A stretch of 64,000 bases of DNA from Paludibacterium denitrificans (GCF_009707705.1 NZ_WLYX01000001.1:2604001-2668000); one strand, 5' to 3'. Shown: positions 52,511 to 63,962, counted from the stretch's first letter. Notes: generated by a model from the letters alone, not told the origin. A program made the numbers and translations.

Positions 52511-54140
52511 TCAGACTTTAAAACGCGAGACCGAATCGCGCAGGGCATCGGCCGGGCGTTGCAGCTCTTCGGCGGCCGATACGGTTTGCTGGATCGCGAC
52601 ATCGTTATCGTGTGCCATGGCGGCAATGGCTTCGATGTTCTGCGCCATGCCGTAAGCACTGCTTTGCCGTTGCTGCTCGGTAACGTTGACGATCTGGTCC
52701 AGCCCGTTGCGTACCGCTGCCACCGAGGTGGTAGCCGCATCCAGTACGCTGGCCACATTCTGGGCAGACTGATGACTGGAAGCCAGATGCTCAAGGCTGG
52801 CGCTGACGGCCGACCGCACTGCATCGGTTTTCTTGTTCAGCGCCGCCGTGACAACGTCGATCTCGTTGGCTGATTGCCCCGATTTTTCGGCCAACTTGCG
52901 TACTTCATCCGCCACCACGGCAAAGCCGCGGCCAGCTTCATCCGGCACGAGCCGCCTCGATGGCGGCATTCAATGCCAACAGGTTGGTCTGGTCGGCAAT
53001 ATCGCGTACCTGACGGGTCATTTCGGTAATCGATGCGGTCGCAGACACCAGCTCGGACTCTTCCTGTGCCATCAGCTGTACCGCTTTTTCTACCTGATTG
53101 ACGTCACTTTGCAGCCGCGCCAGGCTTTGCCGTCCCTGTTCCGAATGAGTCAGGCTCTCGCCCGAACGCTCGTGCACGGTCTGGGCGTTGCTGGCGATGT
53201 CGCCAATATGGCTAAGCCAGTGCGTCCACCTGCTGGGCAGCCGCTTCCGATTGGGCATTTTGCTGATGAGAGCCATCGGCCGGGCGGGCCGAGCCGTGGG
53301 TGAGTTGATGCGCCGCATCGGTAACGGCCTTGGCCGAATCGCCCACATGGCGGACCAAATCGGCAATAGTGGCCAGCATGCGATTGAAGCTGGCGGCCGT
53401 GGTGCCGATTTCATCGCGATGGCTGGCGTCCAGCCGGAAGGTCAGATCGCCTTCGCCCTTGGCCAGCAGCGTCAGGCTTTCCGACATGGCAAGCAGCGGC
53501 CGGGTGACCACGCGGCGAACAAACAGGAATACCACCAGCATCAGCGGTAACGACACGATCAGGGCAAACAGAATGCTCTTGTTACGGAACAGGCTAACGG
53601 CATCGTTGGTCTTCTCCAGCGAGATTTTCATGCTGACGGCGCCCAGCGGGGTCTTGGCCGCGACCGGTGGCAGGACATGCAGTTCTTGCCCAGATAGTTC
53701 GGCGCGGCCAGCGCCGGGTACACCACGCGCAGGTGTTGTCCCAGTTCCGGGGTGGTCGCAATTTCGATGCGTGGCTTGCCATCGGCCAACGCGGCCCGTT
53801 CCAGCTCGTCGCGCGGTTGTGCTTCGCTACCGGCACCCGGGCCAAATTGCTTGACCACGGCGGCGCCGCGGATCACGCGTAAATCGCGCACGGCGGAGAG
53901 TTCCTTGATCTGGTCAAGGAATACGTTGCGTTGTGCGACGGTGCCGGTGATCATCATGCCGGTCAGCCCGGCCATGGTCATCTCGTTCATGCTGTGCGCC
54001 ATGTCTTTGGCCTGATCGATGGCAATGTCGCGGCTGACTTGGGTTTGCCACGCGATGACACCACTCCAGGCCACGACGAGGCATAACCATACCGCACCGG
54101 TTAGTCGCAGCCAGATGGGCCAATCAGAAAGTTTACGCAT
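52511..54140 (-). CDS. Membrane chemoreceptor with a CxxCH motif in its periplasmic domain, three apparent frame breaks
   Basis: About 543 residues. First membrane helix WLRLTGAVWLCLVVAWSGVI, periplasmic sensor of about 155 residues, second helix SILFALIVSLPLMLVVFLFV, HAMP domain (TRPLLAMSESLTLLAKGEGD), then an MCP signalling domain with [18 protein letters not shown] and [20 protein letters not shown]. The periplasmic domain ends with NYLGKNCMSCH, a CxxCH c-type haem attachment motif, just before the second helix. Breaks are at about 53667 (right after the motif), 53213 (GCCGGC read as GCTTAGC) and about 52944. It is encoded 116 bases past dbpA in the same direction. Confidence 0.85.
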
Positions 54141-54153
54141 GGTTGCCTTCCGG

Positions 54154-54360
54154 CTACCTGACGGTAGCCGTCCTCCCTTGATAAATTGTGTGCATGACGG
54201 ACTTGCCGGTCTGAGGTGAAACCAGAGTATGAGGTTGCTCATCCGGCATGATTTTGTACTGGTCAAGCGTAGCGCAGTCGACTTGGCGTCGCCAAGGCCC
54301 AATTATGGATTGGATGCGCGCCTGCCACAGCCAGTCATGATAAATGTGAATTCTTTCCAT
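54154..54360 (-). CDS. Small hypothetical protein upstream of the CxxCH chemoreceptor
   Basis: A 68-residue frame (MERIHIYHDWLWQARIQSII...) ends 13 bases before the chemoreceptor start on the same strand. It shows no signal peptide or known motif. Its ribosome site is weak (AGACAAGAA). Codon choice looks plausible but not strongly coding. It could be a real leader gene or chance. The remaining bases to 54572 contain no other candidate. Confidence 0.35.
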   Translation of the reverse strand: MERIHIYHDWLWQARIQSIIGPWRRQVDCATLDQYKIMPDEQPHTLVSPQTGKSVMHTIYQGRTATVR

Positions 54361-54572
54361 TTCTTGTCTTTTGTCAGGTAATCACCGTTTTATCTTTCAC
54401 CGGATGTTGAGGTAACCGGCCAGCAGCGCGCGGCAGGGGATGGTTTCTATCCTGGCGACGCTATTGGCCCTGCCCCGGCGGGTCGCATCCAGAGTGGTTT
54501 TCTGCAACAATCCTCCGCCTTGGGCGACCGTGGTATCGGGTTGCTGTGGTGCAATGGAACAAAGGAGTGGGT

Positions 54573-55804
54573 ATGGCGCAGCATAGAGTGGCGATCGTCG
54601 GAGGCGGTCCGGCGGGGTTGATGGCCGCCGAATGGTTGTCGTCCCATGGCGTGGCGGTGGATATCTACGATGCCATGCCATCGGTGGGCCGTAAATTCTT
54701 GCTGGCCGGTGTTGGCGGCATGAACATTACCCACTCCGAGCCAGCTGAACCGTTCTTGTCGCGCTATGGCGCGCGTTGCGATGAACTGGCGCCGGTGTTG
54801 CAATCATTTGGGGCTCCGCAATTGCGCGAGTGGGTGCATGGCCTTGGGGTGGAAACGTTTGTCGGCAGCTCCGGCCGGGTCTTCCCGCGCGAGATGAAGG
54901 CCGCGCCGCTATTGCGCGCCCTGGCTGGCACGTTTGCGTGCAAATGGCGTGAGAATCCATGTGCGACATCGCTGGCTGGGCTGGACGACAGACGGTGCGC
55001 TGCGCTTTGCCTCGCCGGAAGGTGAGATCACTGTACAGGCCGATGCGGTGTTGCTGGCGCTGGGCGGCGGTAGTTGGAAAAAACTTGGCTCCGATGGTGC
55101 ATGGGTGCCAACGTTGGCCGAAAAGGGCGTCGAGGTGGCTCCATTGCAACCTTCCAACTGTGGTTTCGATGCCGATTGGAGCGAGCACTTTGCAGAGAAG
55201 TATGCTGGTACGCCGCTAAAATCCATTGTGCTGGAATTTACCGACTACGCCGGTCAGACCGTGCGTAAACAGGGAGAGTGTGTGGTCACCCGTACCGGTA
55301 TGGAAGGTAGCCTGATTTATGCCTTTTCTGCGGCCGTGCGCGATACGATTACGGCCTTCGGCCATGCCACTGTCTATATCGATTTGTTGCCGGGGCACGC
55401 GGCGGAGCGGGTGGTGGCGGAAGTTAGCCATCCACGCGGTTCGCGTTCCCTGGTCCAGCCATTTGCAAAGCCGTCTTGGCCTGAAAGGTGTTAAGGTCGG
55501 ATTGCTGCACGAGTGTCTGAGCAAGGAAGAATTTCACGACCCGGTGCGTTTGGCGGAGGCGATCAAGCGTTTGCCGGTCACGTTCCGGCGGCCCCGGCCA
55601 CTGGATGAGGCGATCAGCACCGGTGGCGGGGTGCGTTTTGAGGCGATGAATGGCCAATTGATGCTGGGCGCGCTGCCCGGCGTGTTTTGCGCGGGAGAAA
55701 TGCTGGATTGGGAAGCACCTACCGGTGGCTATCTGTTGACGGCTTGTTTTGCCACCGGACGGGCTGCTGCAGAGGGGGTGCTGCAGTGGTTAGCCGCCCG
55801 TTAG
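54573..55804 (+). CDS. FAD-dependent oxidoreductase, HI0933/YhiN-type flavoprotein (TIGR03862-like), two apparent frame breaks
   Basis: About 410 residues. Dinucleotide-binding [20 protein letters not shown], then [58 protein letters not shown] and the C-terminal FAD contact [20 protein letters not shown]. Physiological role unknown. Breaks lie at about 54921 and about 55453, both where CCTGG is expected and CCCTGG is read (RAWLARL and [12 protein letters not shown]). Start ATG at 54573 after AAAGGAG. Confidence 0.88.
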
Positions 55805-55826
55805 GGATTGCCTGAAATAACTAATC

Positions 55827-55866
55827 ATGCAGAGTTTGATGTAAATCAAACTCTGCATTTTTTTTG
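55827..55866 (+). terminator. Strong terminator after the flavoprotein gene
   Basis: ATGCAGAGTTTGAT (55827-55840) pairs perfectly with ATCAAACTCTGCAT (55845-55858), loop GTAA, followed by a T run. Confidence 0.93.
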
Positions 55867-55996
55867 TGGCAGGCTATGCTGAATTCAAGGCTGCTCCGAA
55901 TCCTGACTGATGCCGGGCAAAATTAAAGAGCCGCACGCGTTGGCTGGTGCTGAGCCAGCCGTTTCATGTCCTCGTTTGACTGAAGGAGTTGTCATC

Positions 55997-56209
55997 ATGA
56001 AACTGGATCACTTCAATGAGGTGGCTGATCTCATCGGCCTGAAAAAACGCCCCCGCGAAGCCGTGTGGCTGATGGAGGTAGAGGGCATGACCGGCTATTA
56101 CGCAGCCCGGCAGATGGATTTGAGCGAGTCTACGGTGTCACGTGCGCATTCCCGGTTCCGTAAAGCACTGAAACAGGTGAATTCACTGTCCCGGTTTTTG
56201 CCGCTGTGA
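55997..56209 (+). CDS. Small helix-turn-helix protein, TrfB/KorA-like
   Basis: 70 residues, good ribosome site (AAGGAG) and its own transcription unit after a strong terminator. The middle AVWLMEVEGMTGYYAARQMD followed by LSESTVSRAHSRFRKAL looks like an HTH of the TrfB/KorA or sigma region 4 type. In this family the helix pair 'A-x-x-L-V-x-x-G-M-T-x-x-x-A-A' reads bases in DNA. No plasmid genes surround it. Likely a chromosomal regulator of unknown targets. Confidence 0.65.
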   Translation: MKLDHFNEVADLIGLKKRPREAVWLMEVEGMTGYYAARQMDLSESTVSRAHSRFRKALKQVNSLSRFLPL

Positions 56210-56427
56210 AGCCTTGTGCATGATCAATAGTTGGCCGAAGTGGCAACGGCACGGTAGGTTTTGTTATCGGGCACATGCCCGTCGCATGGCTGGGGGTGAA
56301 GGTAGTTCTGGCGTGCTGCGCTGTTGATCGGCCTGCATTCAACAGACTCCGTGTGACGCTGTGCTTGTACAAGCCAGTGATACGGACCGTTATTTTCGGT
56401 CAGCAATATTGCTGATTACACAAAACT

Positions 56428-56457
56428 ACGGCCAACCGTTAACGAGCGGTTGGCCGT
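56428..56457. repeat. Inverted pair of a degenerate DUS-like repeat near the prpF stop
   Basis: ACGGCCAACCG (56428-56438) and CGGTTGGCCGT (56447-56457) form an 11-bp stem 25 bases beyond the prpF stop. The repeat has T instead of A at the end, so it is outside the 50-copy count. Another single copy GTTGGCCGAA is at 56230-56239. Confidence 0.65.
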
Positions 56458-56481
56458 GTCATTATCAAGCGTCAGAACCGA

Positions 56482-57660
56482 TCAGAACGCATCAGCCGGG
56501 ATGCGTACGCAACCTTCCATCAGTACCCGGGCGCTACGGCTCATAACAGCCTTGGTGACGGTCCATTCGCCATCGACGATTTTTGCCGCCGCGCCGACGC
56601 GCAGGGTACCGGACGGATGGCCGAAGGTCACCGCTTCACGCTCACCGCCGCCTAAGCCAGATTGACCAGCGTGCCCGGCACCGCCGCTGCGGTGGCGATG
56701 GCTACCGAAGCGGTGCCCATCATGGCATGGTGCAACTTGCCCATCGACAGTGCACGGACCAGTACGTCGATCTCGGACGCGGCGATTAGTTTGCCACTGG
56801 AGGCAACGTAGTCGGTCGGCGGGGCGACGAAGGCGATCTTCGGCGTGTGCTGGCGCGCCGCAGCTTCGGAGATGTCCGAGATCAGCCCCATCTTCAGCGC
56901 ACCGTAGGCACGCATGGTCTCGAAGCGCGCCAGCGCTTCGGCATCGGAGTTGATGTCCTTCTGCAGCTCGGTGCCGGTGTAGCCGATGTCGGCGGCGTTG
57001 ACGAAGATGGTCGGGATGCCGGAGTTGATCATGGTGGCCTTGAAGGTGCCAATGCCCGGTACTTCCAGATCGTCCACCACATTGCCGGTGGGGAACATCG
57101 AGCCTTCGCCGTCGGCCGGGTCCATGAACTCAATGACTACCTCGGCGGCCGGGAAGGTCACGCCGTCCAGCTCGAAGTCGCCGATTTCCTGTACCTGACC
57201 ATCGGTGATCGGTACGTGGGCGATGATGGTCTTGCCGATGTTCTTCTGCCAGATACGTACGGTACAGATGCCGTTCTGCGGGATGCGTGCGGCATCGACC
57301 AAGGCCGCCGCTGATGGCAAAGGCACCAACCGCAGCGGTCAGGTTGCCGCAGTTGCCGGACCAGTCGACGAACGCCTTGTTGATCGCCACCTGACCAAAC
57401 AGGTAGTCAACGTCGTGATCCGGCTGCTCGCTCTTGGCGACGATTACGGTCTTGGATGTGCTGGAGGTAGCGCCGCCCATGCCGTCGATTTGCTGGCCGT
57501 ACGGGTCCGGGCTGCCGATGACGCGCAGCAGCAGCTTGTCGCGCGCCTCACCCGGTACTTGTGCGCGCTCGGGAAGGTCTTGCAGACGGAAGAACACTCC
57601 TTTGCTGGTGCCGCCACGAATATAGGTCGCTGGAATCTTGATCTGGGGTAGGTGAGCCAT
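56482..57660 (-). CDS. prpF: 2-methylaconitate cis-trans isomerase PrpF, two apparent frame breaks
   Basis: About 393 residues. It works with AcnD to convert 2-methylcitrate to 2-methyl-cis-aconitate. Start MAHLPQIKIPATYIRGGTSK. Family motifs include IGSPDPYGQQIDGMGGATSS, VDWSGNCGNLTAAVGAFAI (active-site Cys), INSGIPTIFVNAADIGYTG and VRALSMGKLHHAMMGTASV. Breaks are at about 57311 (CCTGG read as CCTTGG) and 56653 (VNLAGGGEREAVTFGHPSG demands GCCGGC, GCTTAGGC is read). Restored end: RSARVLMEGCVRIPADAF. Confidence 0.93.
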
Positions 57661-57791
57661 GTAGAGATTTTCCTGATGAGACTGAACCAGATTCAGCCTG
57701 CACGAAAAAACAGGCCAGTACCACCGTGCTACTCACCTGACCACAATATGGCAGGCGGCAAGCGGCAGTACTGACCCGGTCGCAGTGAGTA

Positions 57792-60408
57792 TTAGGCAGT
57801 CGTCGTCGACTCGAGGAAGTCCTGCGCAAAGCGTTGCAGCACGCCGCCTGAGCTTCGTAGATCGACACTTCTTCTGCCGTATCCAGACGGCAGGTCACCG
57901 GTACTTCGACGCGTTCGCCATTCTTGCGATGGATGATCAGCGTAAGCGTGGCACGCGGCGTGCGTTCGCCGATCACGTCGAAGGTTTCCGTGCCATCAAT
58001 ACCCAGCGTCTTGCGGTTGACGCCGGGCTTGAACTCCAGTGGCAACACGCCCATGCCGATCAGGTTGGTGCGGTGGATGCGCTCGAAACCTTCGGCAACG
58101 ATGGCTTCGACACCGGCCAGACGTACACCCTTGGCAGCCCAGTCACGCGAGGAGCCCTGACCGTAGTCGGCACCGGCGATGATGATCAGCGGCTGCTTGC
58201 GGTTCATGTAGGTTTCAATGCCTTCCCACATGCGCATCACTTTGCCGTCTGGTTCCACACGGGTCAGAGAACCCTGCTTTACGCTGCCATCTTCGTTCAG
58301 CACCATCTCGTTGAAGAGTTTGGGGTTGGCAAAGGTGGCGCGCTGGGCGGTCAGGTGGTCACCCCGGTGGGTAGCGTAGGAGTTAAAGTCTTCCTCTGGT
58401 AGCCCCATCTTGGCCAGATATTCCCCCGCTGCGCTGTTGGCCAAAATGGCGTTGGACGGCGACAGGTGATCGGTGGTGATGTTGTCCGGCAGTACGGCAA
58501 GCGGGCGCATGCCCTTGAGCGTGCGTTCGCCAGCCAGTGCACCTTCCCAGTACGGCGGACGACGAATATAGGTACTCATCGGGCGCCAGTCATACAGCGG
58601 GCTCTTGGCTTCTTCTACCGTGCCCAGATCGAACATCGGGATGTAGACCGATTTGAATTGTTCCGGCTTGACGCTGCGGGCCACGATGGCATCGATTTCT
58701 TCGTCGCTCGGCCACAGGTCTTTCAGGGTAATCGGCTGGCCGTTCTGATCATGACCCAGTACATCCTTCTCGATATCGAAACGGATGGTACCGGCAATGG
58801 CGTAGGCGACCACCAGCGGTGGCGAGGCCAGGAATGCCTGCTTGGCATACGGGTGAATCCGGCCGTCGAAGTTACGGTTACCGGACAGTACGGCCGTCGT
58901 GTAGAGGTCGCGCTCGATGATTTCCTGCTGGATCTTGGGATCAAGCGCGCCGGACATGCCGTTACAGGTGGTGCAGGCATAAGCCACGATGCCAAAGCCG
59001 AGTTGCTCCAGTTCCGGCAGCAAGCCCTCTTCCAGATACAGCTTGGCAACCTTGGAACCGGGGGCGAACGAAGTTTTCACCCACGGTTTGCGCGTCAGGC
59101 CCAGCTTGTTGGCGTTACGTGCCAGCAGGGCGGCGGCAATCACGTTACGTGGGTTGGAGGTGTTGGTGCAGCTGGTGATGGCGGCGATGATTACCGCGCC
59201 GTCCGGCAGCAGGCCCTTGGCTTCTTCCGTGCGAGCTTCGGCCAACTTGGCCTCGTCGGCGATGCCGCGCTCGTGCAGGGCAGAAGTCGGCAGGCGCTTG
59301 TGCGGATTGGATGGGCCTGCCATGTTGCGCACCACGGTGGAGAGATCAAACTCCAGTACCCGTTCGTATTCGGCGTTAACCAGTGCATCGGCCCACAGAC
59401 CGGATGTTTTCGCGTAACGTTCCACCAGATCGACCTGTTCCGGCTCGCGCCCGGTCAGCTTCAGGTAGTCGATGGTTTGCTGGTCGATATAGAACATTGC
59501 CGCAGTGGCGCCGTATTCCGGGCACATGTTGGAAATGGTGGCGCGGTCACCAATACTCAGGCTGGCAGCACCGTCGCCGAAGAATTCGACGTACGCGCCC
59601 ACCACGCGCTCTTTGCGCAGGAATTCGGTCAGGGCCAGTACGATATCGGTGGCGGTGATGCCGCTTTGGCGTTTGCCGGTGAGCTTGACGCCAACGATAT
59701 CCGGCAGACGCATCATTGAGGCACGGCCCAGCATGACGGTTTCGGCTTCCAGCCCCCCACGCCAACGGCAATCACGCCCAGAGCATCGACGTGTGGTGTG
59801 TGGCTATCCGTGCCGACACAGGTATCAGGGAATGCTACACCGTCACGTACTTGAATCACCGGCGACATTTTTTCCAGATTGATCTGGTGCATGATGCCGT
59901 TGCTTAAGCCGGGATGACGTCCACGTTCTTGAACGCGGTACGGGTCCAGTTGATGAAGTGGAAACGGTCTTCGTTGCGCCGCTCTTCGATGGCGCGGTTT
60001 TTTTCAAAGGCGTTGGGATCAAAACCACCGCACTCCACCGCCAGCGAGTGGTCGACAATCAGCTGGGTCGGTACCACCGGGTTAACCAGTGCCGGGTCGC
60101 CACCCGGTCGGCGATGGCGTCGCGCAGGCCTAAGCCAGATCGACCAGTGCAGTTTGGCCCAGAATGTCATGGCACACCACGCGCGCCGGGTACCACGGAA
60201 AATCCAGATCGCGCTTGCGTTCGATGAGCTGTTTCAGCGAGTCGGTCAGCGTGGCCGGGTCGCAACGGCGTACCAGGTTTTCGGCCAACACGCGCGAGGT
60301 GTACGGCAACTTGTCATAGGAGCCGGGCTGGATGGCCTCGACCGCCGCACGCGTGTCAAAGTAATCAAGCTGGGTACCGGGTAGGGAAATGCGGTGTGCA
60401 GTATTCAT
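57792..60408 (-). CDS. acnD: Fe/S-dependent 2-methylcitrate dehydratase AcnD, about five apparent frame breaks
   Basis: About 868 residues, aconitase superfamily. Start [20 protein letters not shown]. 4Fe-4S cysteines in [20 protein letters not shown] and [17 protein letters not shown], and the swivel domain in [20 protein letters not shown]. Breaks: 60133 (GCCGGC to GCTTAGGC), about 60113 (expected CCAGG or G run), 59906 ([22 protein letters not shown] to GCTTAAGC), about 59755 (G run) and 57848 ([23 protein letters not shown] to GCTCAGGC). The restored stop is TAA at 57792-57794. The acnD-prpF pair replaces prpD here. Confidence 0.93.
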
Positions 60409-60484
60409 GGCGTAGGGCGAATAAGTAATGATCGGTATCAGAATCAGGGGCGTGACTGGCTAACTGCCAGCACGCCCCTTGCCA

Positions 60485-61635
60485 TTAGCGCTGTTCGATC
60501 GGAACGAACACCGGTCTTCCGGACCAGTATAGTTGGCCGAAGGACGGATGATTTTGCCATCCTGACGCTGTTCGATCACATGTGCGCTCCAGCCTGCGGT
60601 GCGGGCGATCACAAACAGCGGGGTAAACATGGCGGTCGGCACACCCAGCATGTGGTAGGACACGGCGCTGAACCAGTCGAGGTTCGGGAACATCTTCTTC
60701 ACCTCGGCCATGACGCTTTCCAGACGCTCGGCGATGTTGAACATCTTCATGTCACCGGCCTGCTGCGACAGGTTGTGTGCCACGTCCTTGATGACCTTGT
60801 TGCGCGGGTCGGAAATGGTGTAGACCGGGTGGCCAAAGCCGATGACCACTTCTTTTTTCTCTACACGGGCACGAATGTCGGCTTCAGCCTCATCCGGGTT
60901 TTCGTAGCGCTTTTGCACTTCAAATGCCACTTCATTGGCGCCGCCGTGTTTCGGGCCGCGCAGGGCGCCGATGGCACCGGTAATGCTGGAGTAAACATCC
61001 GAACCGGTACCGGCAATGACGCGCGCGGTAAAGGTGGAGGCGTTGAATTCGTGCTCTGCATACAGAATCAGCGAAATATGCATTGCCTTGACCCATTCGG
61101 CCGACGGTTTTTCACCGTGCAGCAGGTGCAGGAAATGGCCGCCGATGGTGTCGTCGTCGGTTTCGACGTTAATGCGTTTGCCGTTGGTGCTGAAGTGGTA
61201 CCAGTACAGCAGCATGGAGCCGAGCGAGGCCATCAGGCGGTCGGCAATGTCACGCGCGCCAGCCAGGTTATGGTCGTCTTTTTCCGGCAGGGCGCAGCCC
61301 AGTGCGGAAACGCCGGTGCGCATCACGTCCATCGGGTGCGAGTTGGCTTAAGCAGGGCTTCCAGTACGGCCTTGACGGAGGAAGGCAGGCCACGCAGGGC
61401 TTTCAGCTTCTTCTTGTAAACGGTCAGTTCGGCTTTGTTGGGCAGTTTGCCGTGTACCAGCAGATAAGCCACTTCCTCGAATTCGCAATTCGGGGCGAGA
61501 TCGAGAATGTCATAACCACGGTAGTGCAAGTCGTTGCCGCTGCGGCCTACCGTGCAAAGCGCGGTGTTGCTTAGCGGCGATGCCGGACAGAGCGACCGAT
61601 TTTTTGGGTTTGCTGGTTACTGCTGCTTCACTCAT
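60485..61635 (-). CDS. prpC: 2-methylcitrate synthase, three apparent frame breaks
   Basis: About 383 residues. It condenses propionyl-CoA with oxaloacetate. Start [20 protein letters not shown] at 61635 after AAGGAG. Catalytic His in [20 protein letters not shown], His/Asp in [16 protein letters not shown] [10 protein letters not shown] and [13 protein letters not shown]. Breaks: 61572 ([17 protein letters not shown] to GCTAAGC), 61350 (LPANSHP, GCCGGC to GCTTAAGC) and about 60516 (CCAGG to CCGG, restoring [12 protein letters not shown]). It sits in the prpB-prpC-acnD-prpF operon. Confidence 0.93.
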
Positions 61636-61653
61636 GCCATGTCTCCTTAATCA

Positions 61654-62623
61654 TCATATCGTGCGTCGAAAGACAGCAAGGCCGTGCCCTGCTGCCATCG
61701 GGCGGGAGGTGGAACCTCGTTTCGGTCTGTGGGCAGACCTGTTTATTTGTTTTTTCTTCCGGGCGAACAATGCGTCCAGTTTTTGTTCGTAGGCGTGATA
61801 GTCGAGGTGATCGTACAGTTCCATCCGGGTTTGCATGGTGTCGACCACGTTCTGCTGCGTGCCGTCGCGGCGGATGGCGCCGTAGACATTGAGTGCCGCC
61901 TTGCTCATGGCGCGGAAGGCGGAGAGCGGATACAACACCATGGCGACGCCGTTTTCACCCAGTTCCTGCGTGGTATAGAGCGGGGTGGCGCCAAATTCGG
62001 TAATGTTGGCCAGTACCGGCACTTTGACTGCAGCGGCAAATTTCTTGTACATCGCCAGGTCGGTCATGGCTTCCGGGAAGATCATGTCGGCACCGGCTTC
62101 CACACACGCCACGGCGCGTTCGATGGCGGCATCCAGACCTTCCACGGCCAGAGCGTCGGTGCGGGCCATGATGACGAAACTGTCATCGCGACGGGCATCG
62201 GTCGCCGCCTTGATGCGGTCAACCATTTCGCCTTGGCTGACGATGGCCTTGTTCGGGCGGTGGCCACAGCGTTTTTGCTGAACCTGATCTTCAATGTGCA
62301 CGGCTGCCGCGGCTTTTTCCGAGCTCTTGATGGCACGGGCGATGTTGAACGCACCGCCCCAGCCGGTATCGATGTCTACCAGCAACGGCAGGTCAGTGGT
62401 GTCGGTGATGCGGCGTACGTCGATCAGCACATCTTCCAGCGTGGTGATGCCCAAATCCGGGATGCCGCAGGAGCAGGCCGCTACGCCGCCGCCGGACAGG
62501 TACAAGGCCTTGAAACCGGAATGTTCAGCCAGACGGGCCGCGTAGGCATTGACCGCCCCCACCACCTGCAAAGGTTTTTCTTGTTCTACTGCCGGGGCGA
62601 AAACGTTGACCGGCTGTGCTCAT
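61654..62623 (-). CDS. prpB: 2-methylisocitrate lyase, one clear frame break and uncertain C-terminus
   Basis: About 320 residues as read. It cleaves 2-methylisocitrate to succinate and pyruvate. Start [12 protein letters not shown] at 62623. [20 protein letters not shown] (with SCGIPDLG), [15 protein letters not shown], the catalytic KRCGHRPNK and [12 protein letters not shown] identify it. The break near 62592 is at an expected CCAGG. The usual end [10 protein letters not shown] is replaced by a basic 30-residue tail, so the true stop was probably lost to an indel in the A run near 61755. Confidence 0.91.
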
Positions 62624-62875
62624 TCTTTGTCTCCTCCAACCATGAGTTTGGTGTCTTGCCATTAATTCGAGCAAGTGCTTGGTTGGAATGTAAATCATGC
62701 CGAGCGATATGGCAAGAGGCAAGGGCACGGATTCATGTTTGGCTCAAGGTCTGCTATGTTTGCGCGGTAACAGCTCGGGGGAACTCATCCATCACGCTAC
62801 GGTCTAGTGTGTGTCAGCGTCGCCACCACACTATTAGACAGACAGGTGCGGCAAATCAGGGAGCATAACAACGAC
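62624..62875. promoter_or_regulatory. Divergent intergenic region between prpB and rpoE
   Basis: 252 bases that must hold both promoters. TCTTGCCAT (62653-62661) and ATGGCAAGA (62708-62716) form a widely spaced inverted repeat nearest prpB and could bind a prp regulator. No prpR is in the window. No clear sigma-E-type -35/-10 was picked for rpoE. Confidence 0.35.
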
Positions 62876-63475
62876 ATGAGTGATCGTGAGATCGATCAAC
62901 AGTTGGTGGAGCGTGCCCAGCGAGGTGAAAAACGAGCTTTTGACCTGCTTGTTGCCAAGTACCAGCGGCGTCTCGCCCGGCTTTTGTCACGGTTTATCCG
63001 TGACGGCTCCGACATTGAAGATGTAACGCAAGAAGCGTTTGTCAAAGCGTATCGCGCCCTGCCGTCGTTTCGCGGGGAAAGTGCGTTTTATACATGGCTG
63101 TACCGAATCGGCATCAACACCGCCAAGAATTTTCTCAGCGCCAACGGACGGCGTCCGGTGGTGAACAGCGAGATCGAAGACGAAGACGGTGAAACCTTCG
63201 ATCTGGCCTCGCAGGTTCCCGACCTCAATACGCCGGAAACCGAGCTGATGAACAAGCAAATTCTGGCTACGGTCAATACGGCGGTGGAGGCTTTGCCGGA
63301 GGAGTTGCGCACGGCCATTTCGCTCAGGGAAATGGATGGTTTGTCGTACGACGAAATCGCCAAGGTGATGAATTGTCCGATCGGCACCGTGCGTTCGCGT
63401 ATCTTCCGGGCGCGTGAGGCGATTGCTGCCGAATTGCGGCCTTTGCTGGATACGGCCGAAAACAAAAGGTGGTAA
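62876..63475 (+). CDS. rpoE: ECF sigma factor RpoE (AlgU/SigE family)
   Basis: 199 residues, intact. Region 2 (DLLVAKYQRRLARLLSRFIR, DIEDVTQEAFVKAYRALPSF) and region 4 (SLREMDGLSYDEIAKVMNCP, GTVRSRIFRAREAI) match the envelope-stress sigma factor. ATG at 62876 chosen to fit family start MSDREIDQQLVERAQ. It is followed by its anti-sigma gene after 3 bases. Confidence 0.95.
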   Translation: MSDREIDQQLVERAQRGEKRAFDLLVAKYQRRLARLLSRFIRDGSDIEDVTQEAFVKAYRALPSFRGESAFYTWLYRIGINTAKNFLSANGRRPVVNSEIEDEDGETFDLASQVPDLNTPETELMNKQILATVNTAVEALPEELRTAISLREMDGLSYDEIAKVMNCPIGTVRSRIFRAREAIAAELRPLLDTAENKRW

Positions 63476-63478
63476 GTG

Positions 63479-63962
63479 ATGAAAGAAACAATCTCCGCTT
63501 TGGTGGACGATGAGCTGGATGAGCAGGCAGCCAACGCGCTCATTGCAACGCTCAGTTCGGATGAGGCGCTCAAGTCCTGTTGGGATGAGTACCATTTGAT
63601 TGGCGATGCCATGCGGGCCAATTCGCAAATCGGCATCAATGTCCGTCAACAGGTGGCACAAAGGTTGGCCGAAGAACCCACCGTTCTGGCACCACGCCGC
63701 TGGTTTGGCCCCGGCCATGGGCATGGCCGGAAATTGGGCGCCGTGGCGCTGGCCGCCAGCGTCAGCTTTGCCGCTGTCGTCGCCCTGGCAGCAGTTGGCG
63801 CACAACGATGCGGCCGTCGCCGTGGTGGCTGACCGCGGAGTGCCGGTGACGTCAGCCGTGGCAACGCCTGCGGCGGATGACCCCTATCTGCTGGCGCATC
63901 AGGAAATGACGGCAGACCAGAATATCCAGAAAGTCTCTTACGGCAATGGAGCAGGGCATTGA
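63479..63962 (+). CDS. rseA: Anti-sigma-E factor RseA (MucA-like), one apparent frame break
   Basis: About 161 residues. N-terminal sigma-binding domain (MKETISALVDDELDEQAANA, CWDEYHLIGDAMRAN), a transmembrane segment (LGAVALAASVSFAAVVA) and a periplasmic tail. The frame breaks at about 63785, where VVAWQQLAHNDAAVAVV needs CCTGG and CCCTGG is read. An exact DUS-like 12-mer lies inside (63662-63673). The stop overlaps the next ATG. Confidence 0.9.

Noticed and set aside
58466..59719. 417-codon plus-strand frame across acnD
   Set aside because: Antisense shadow; His- and Gly-rich without domain features.
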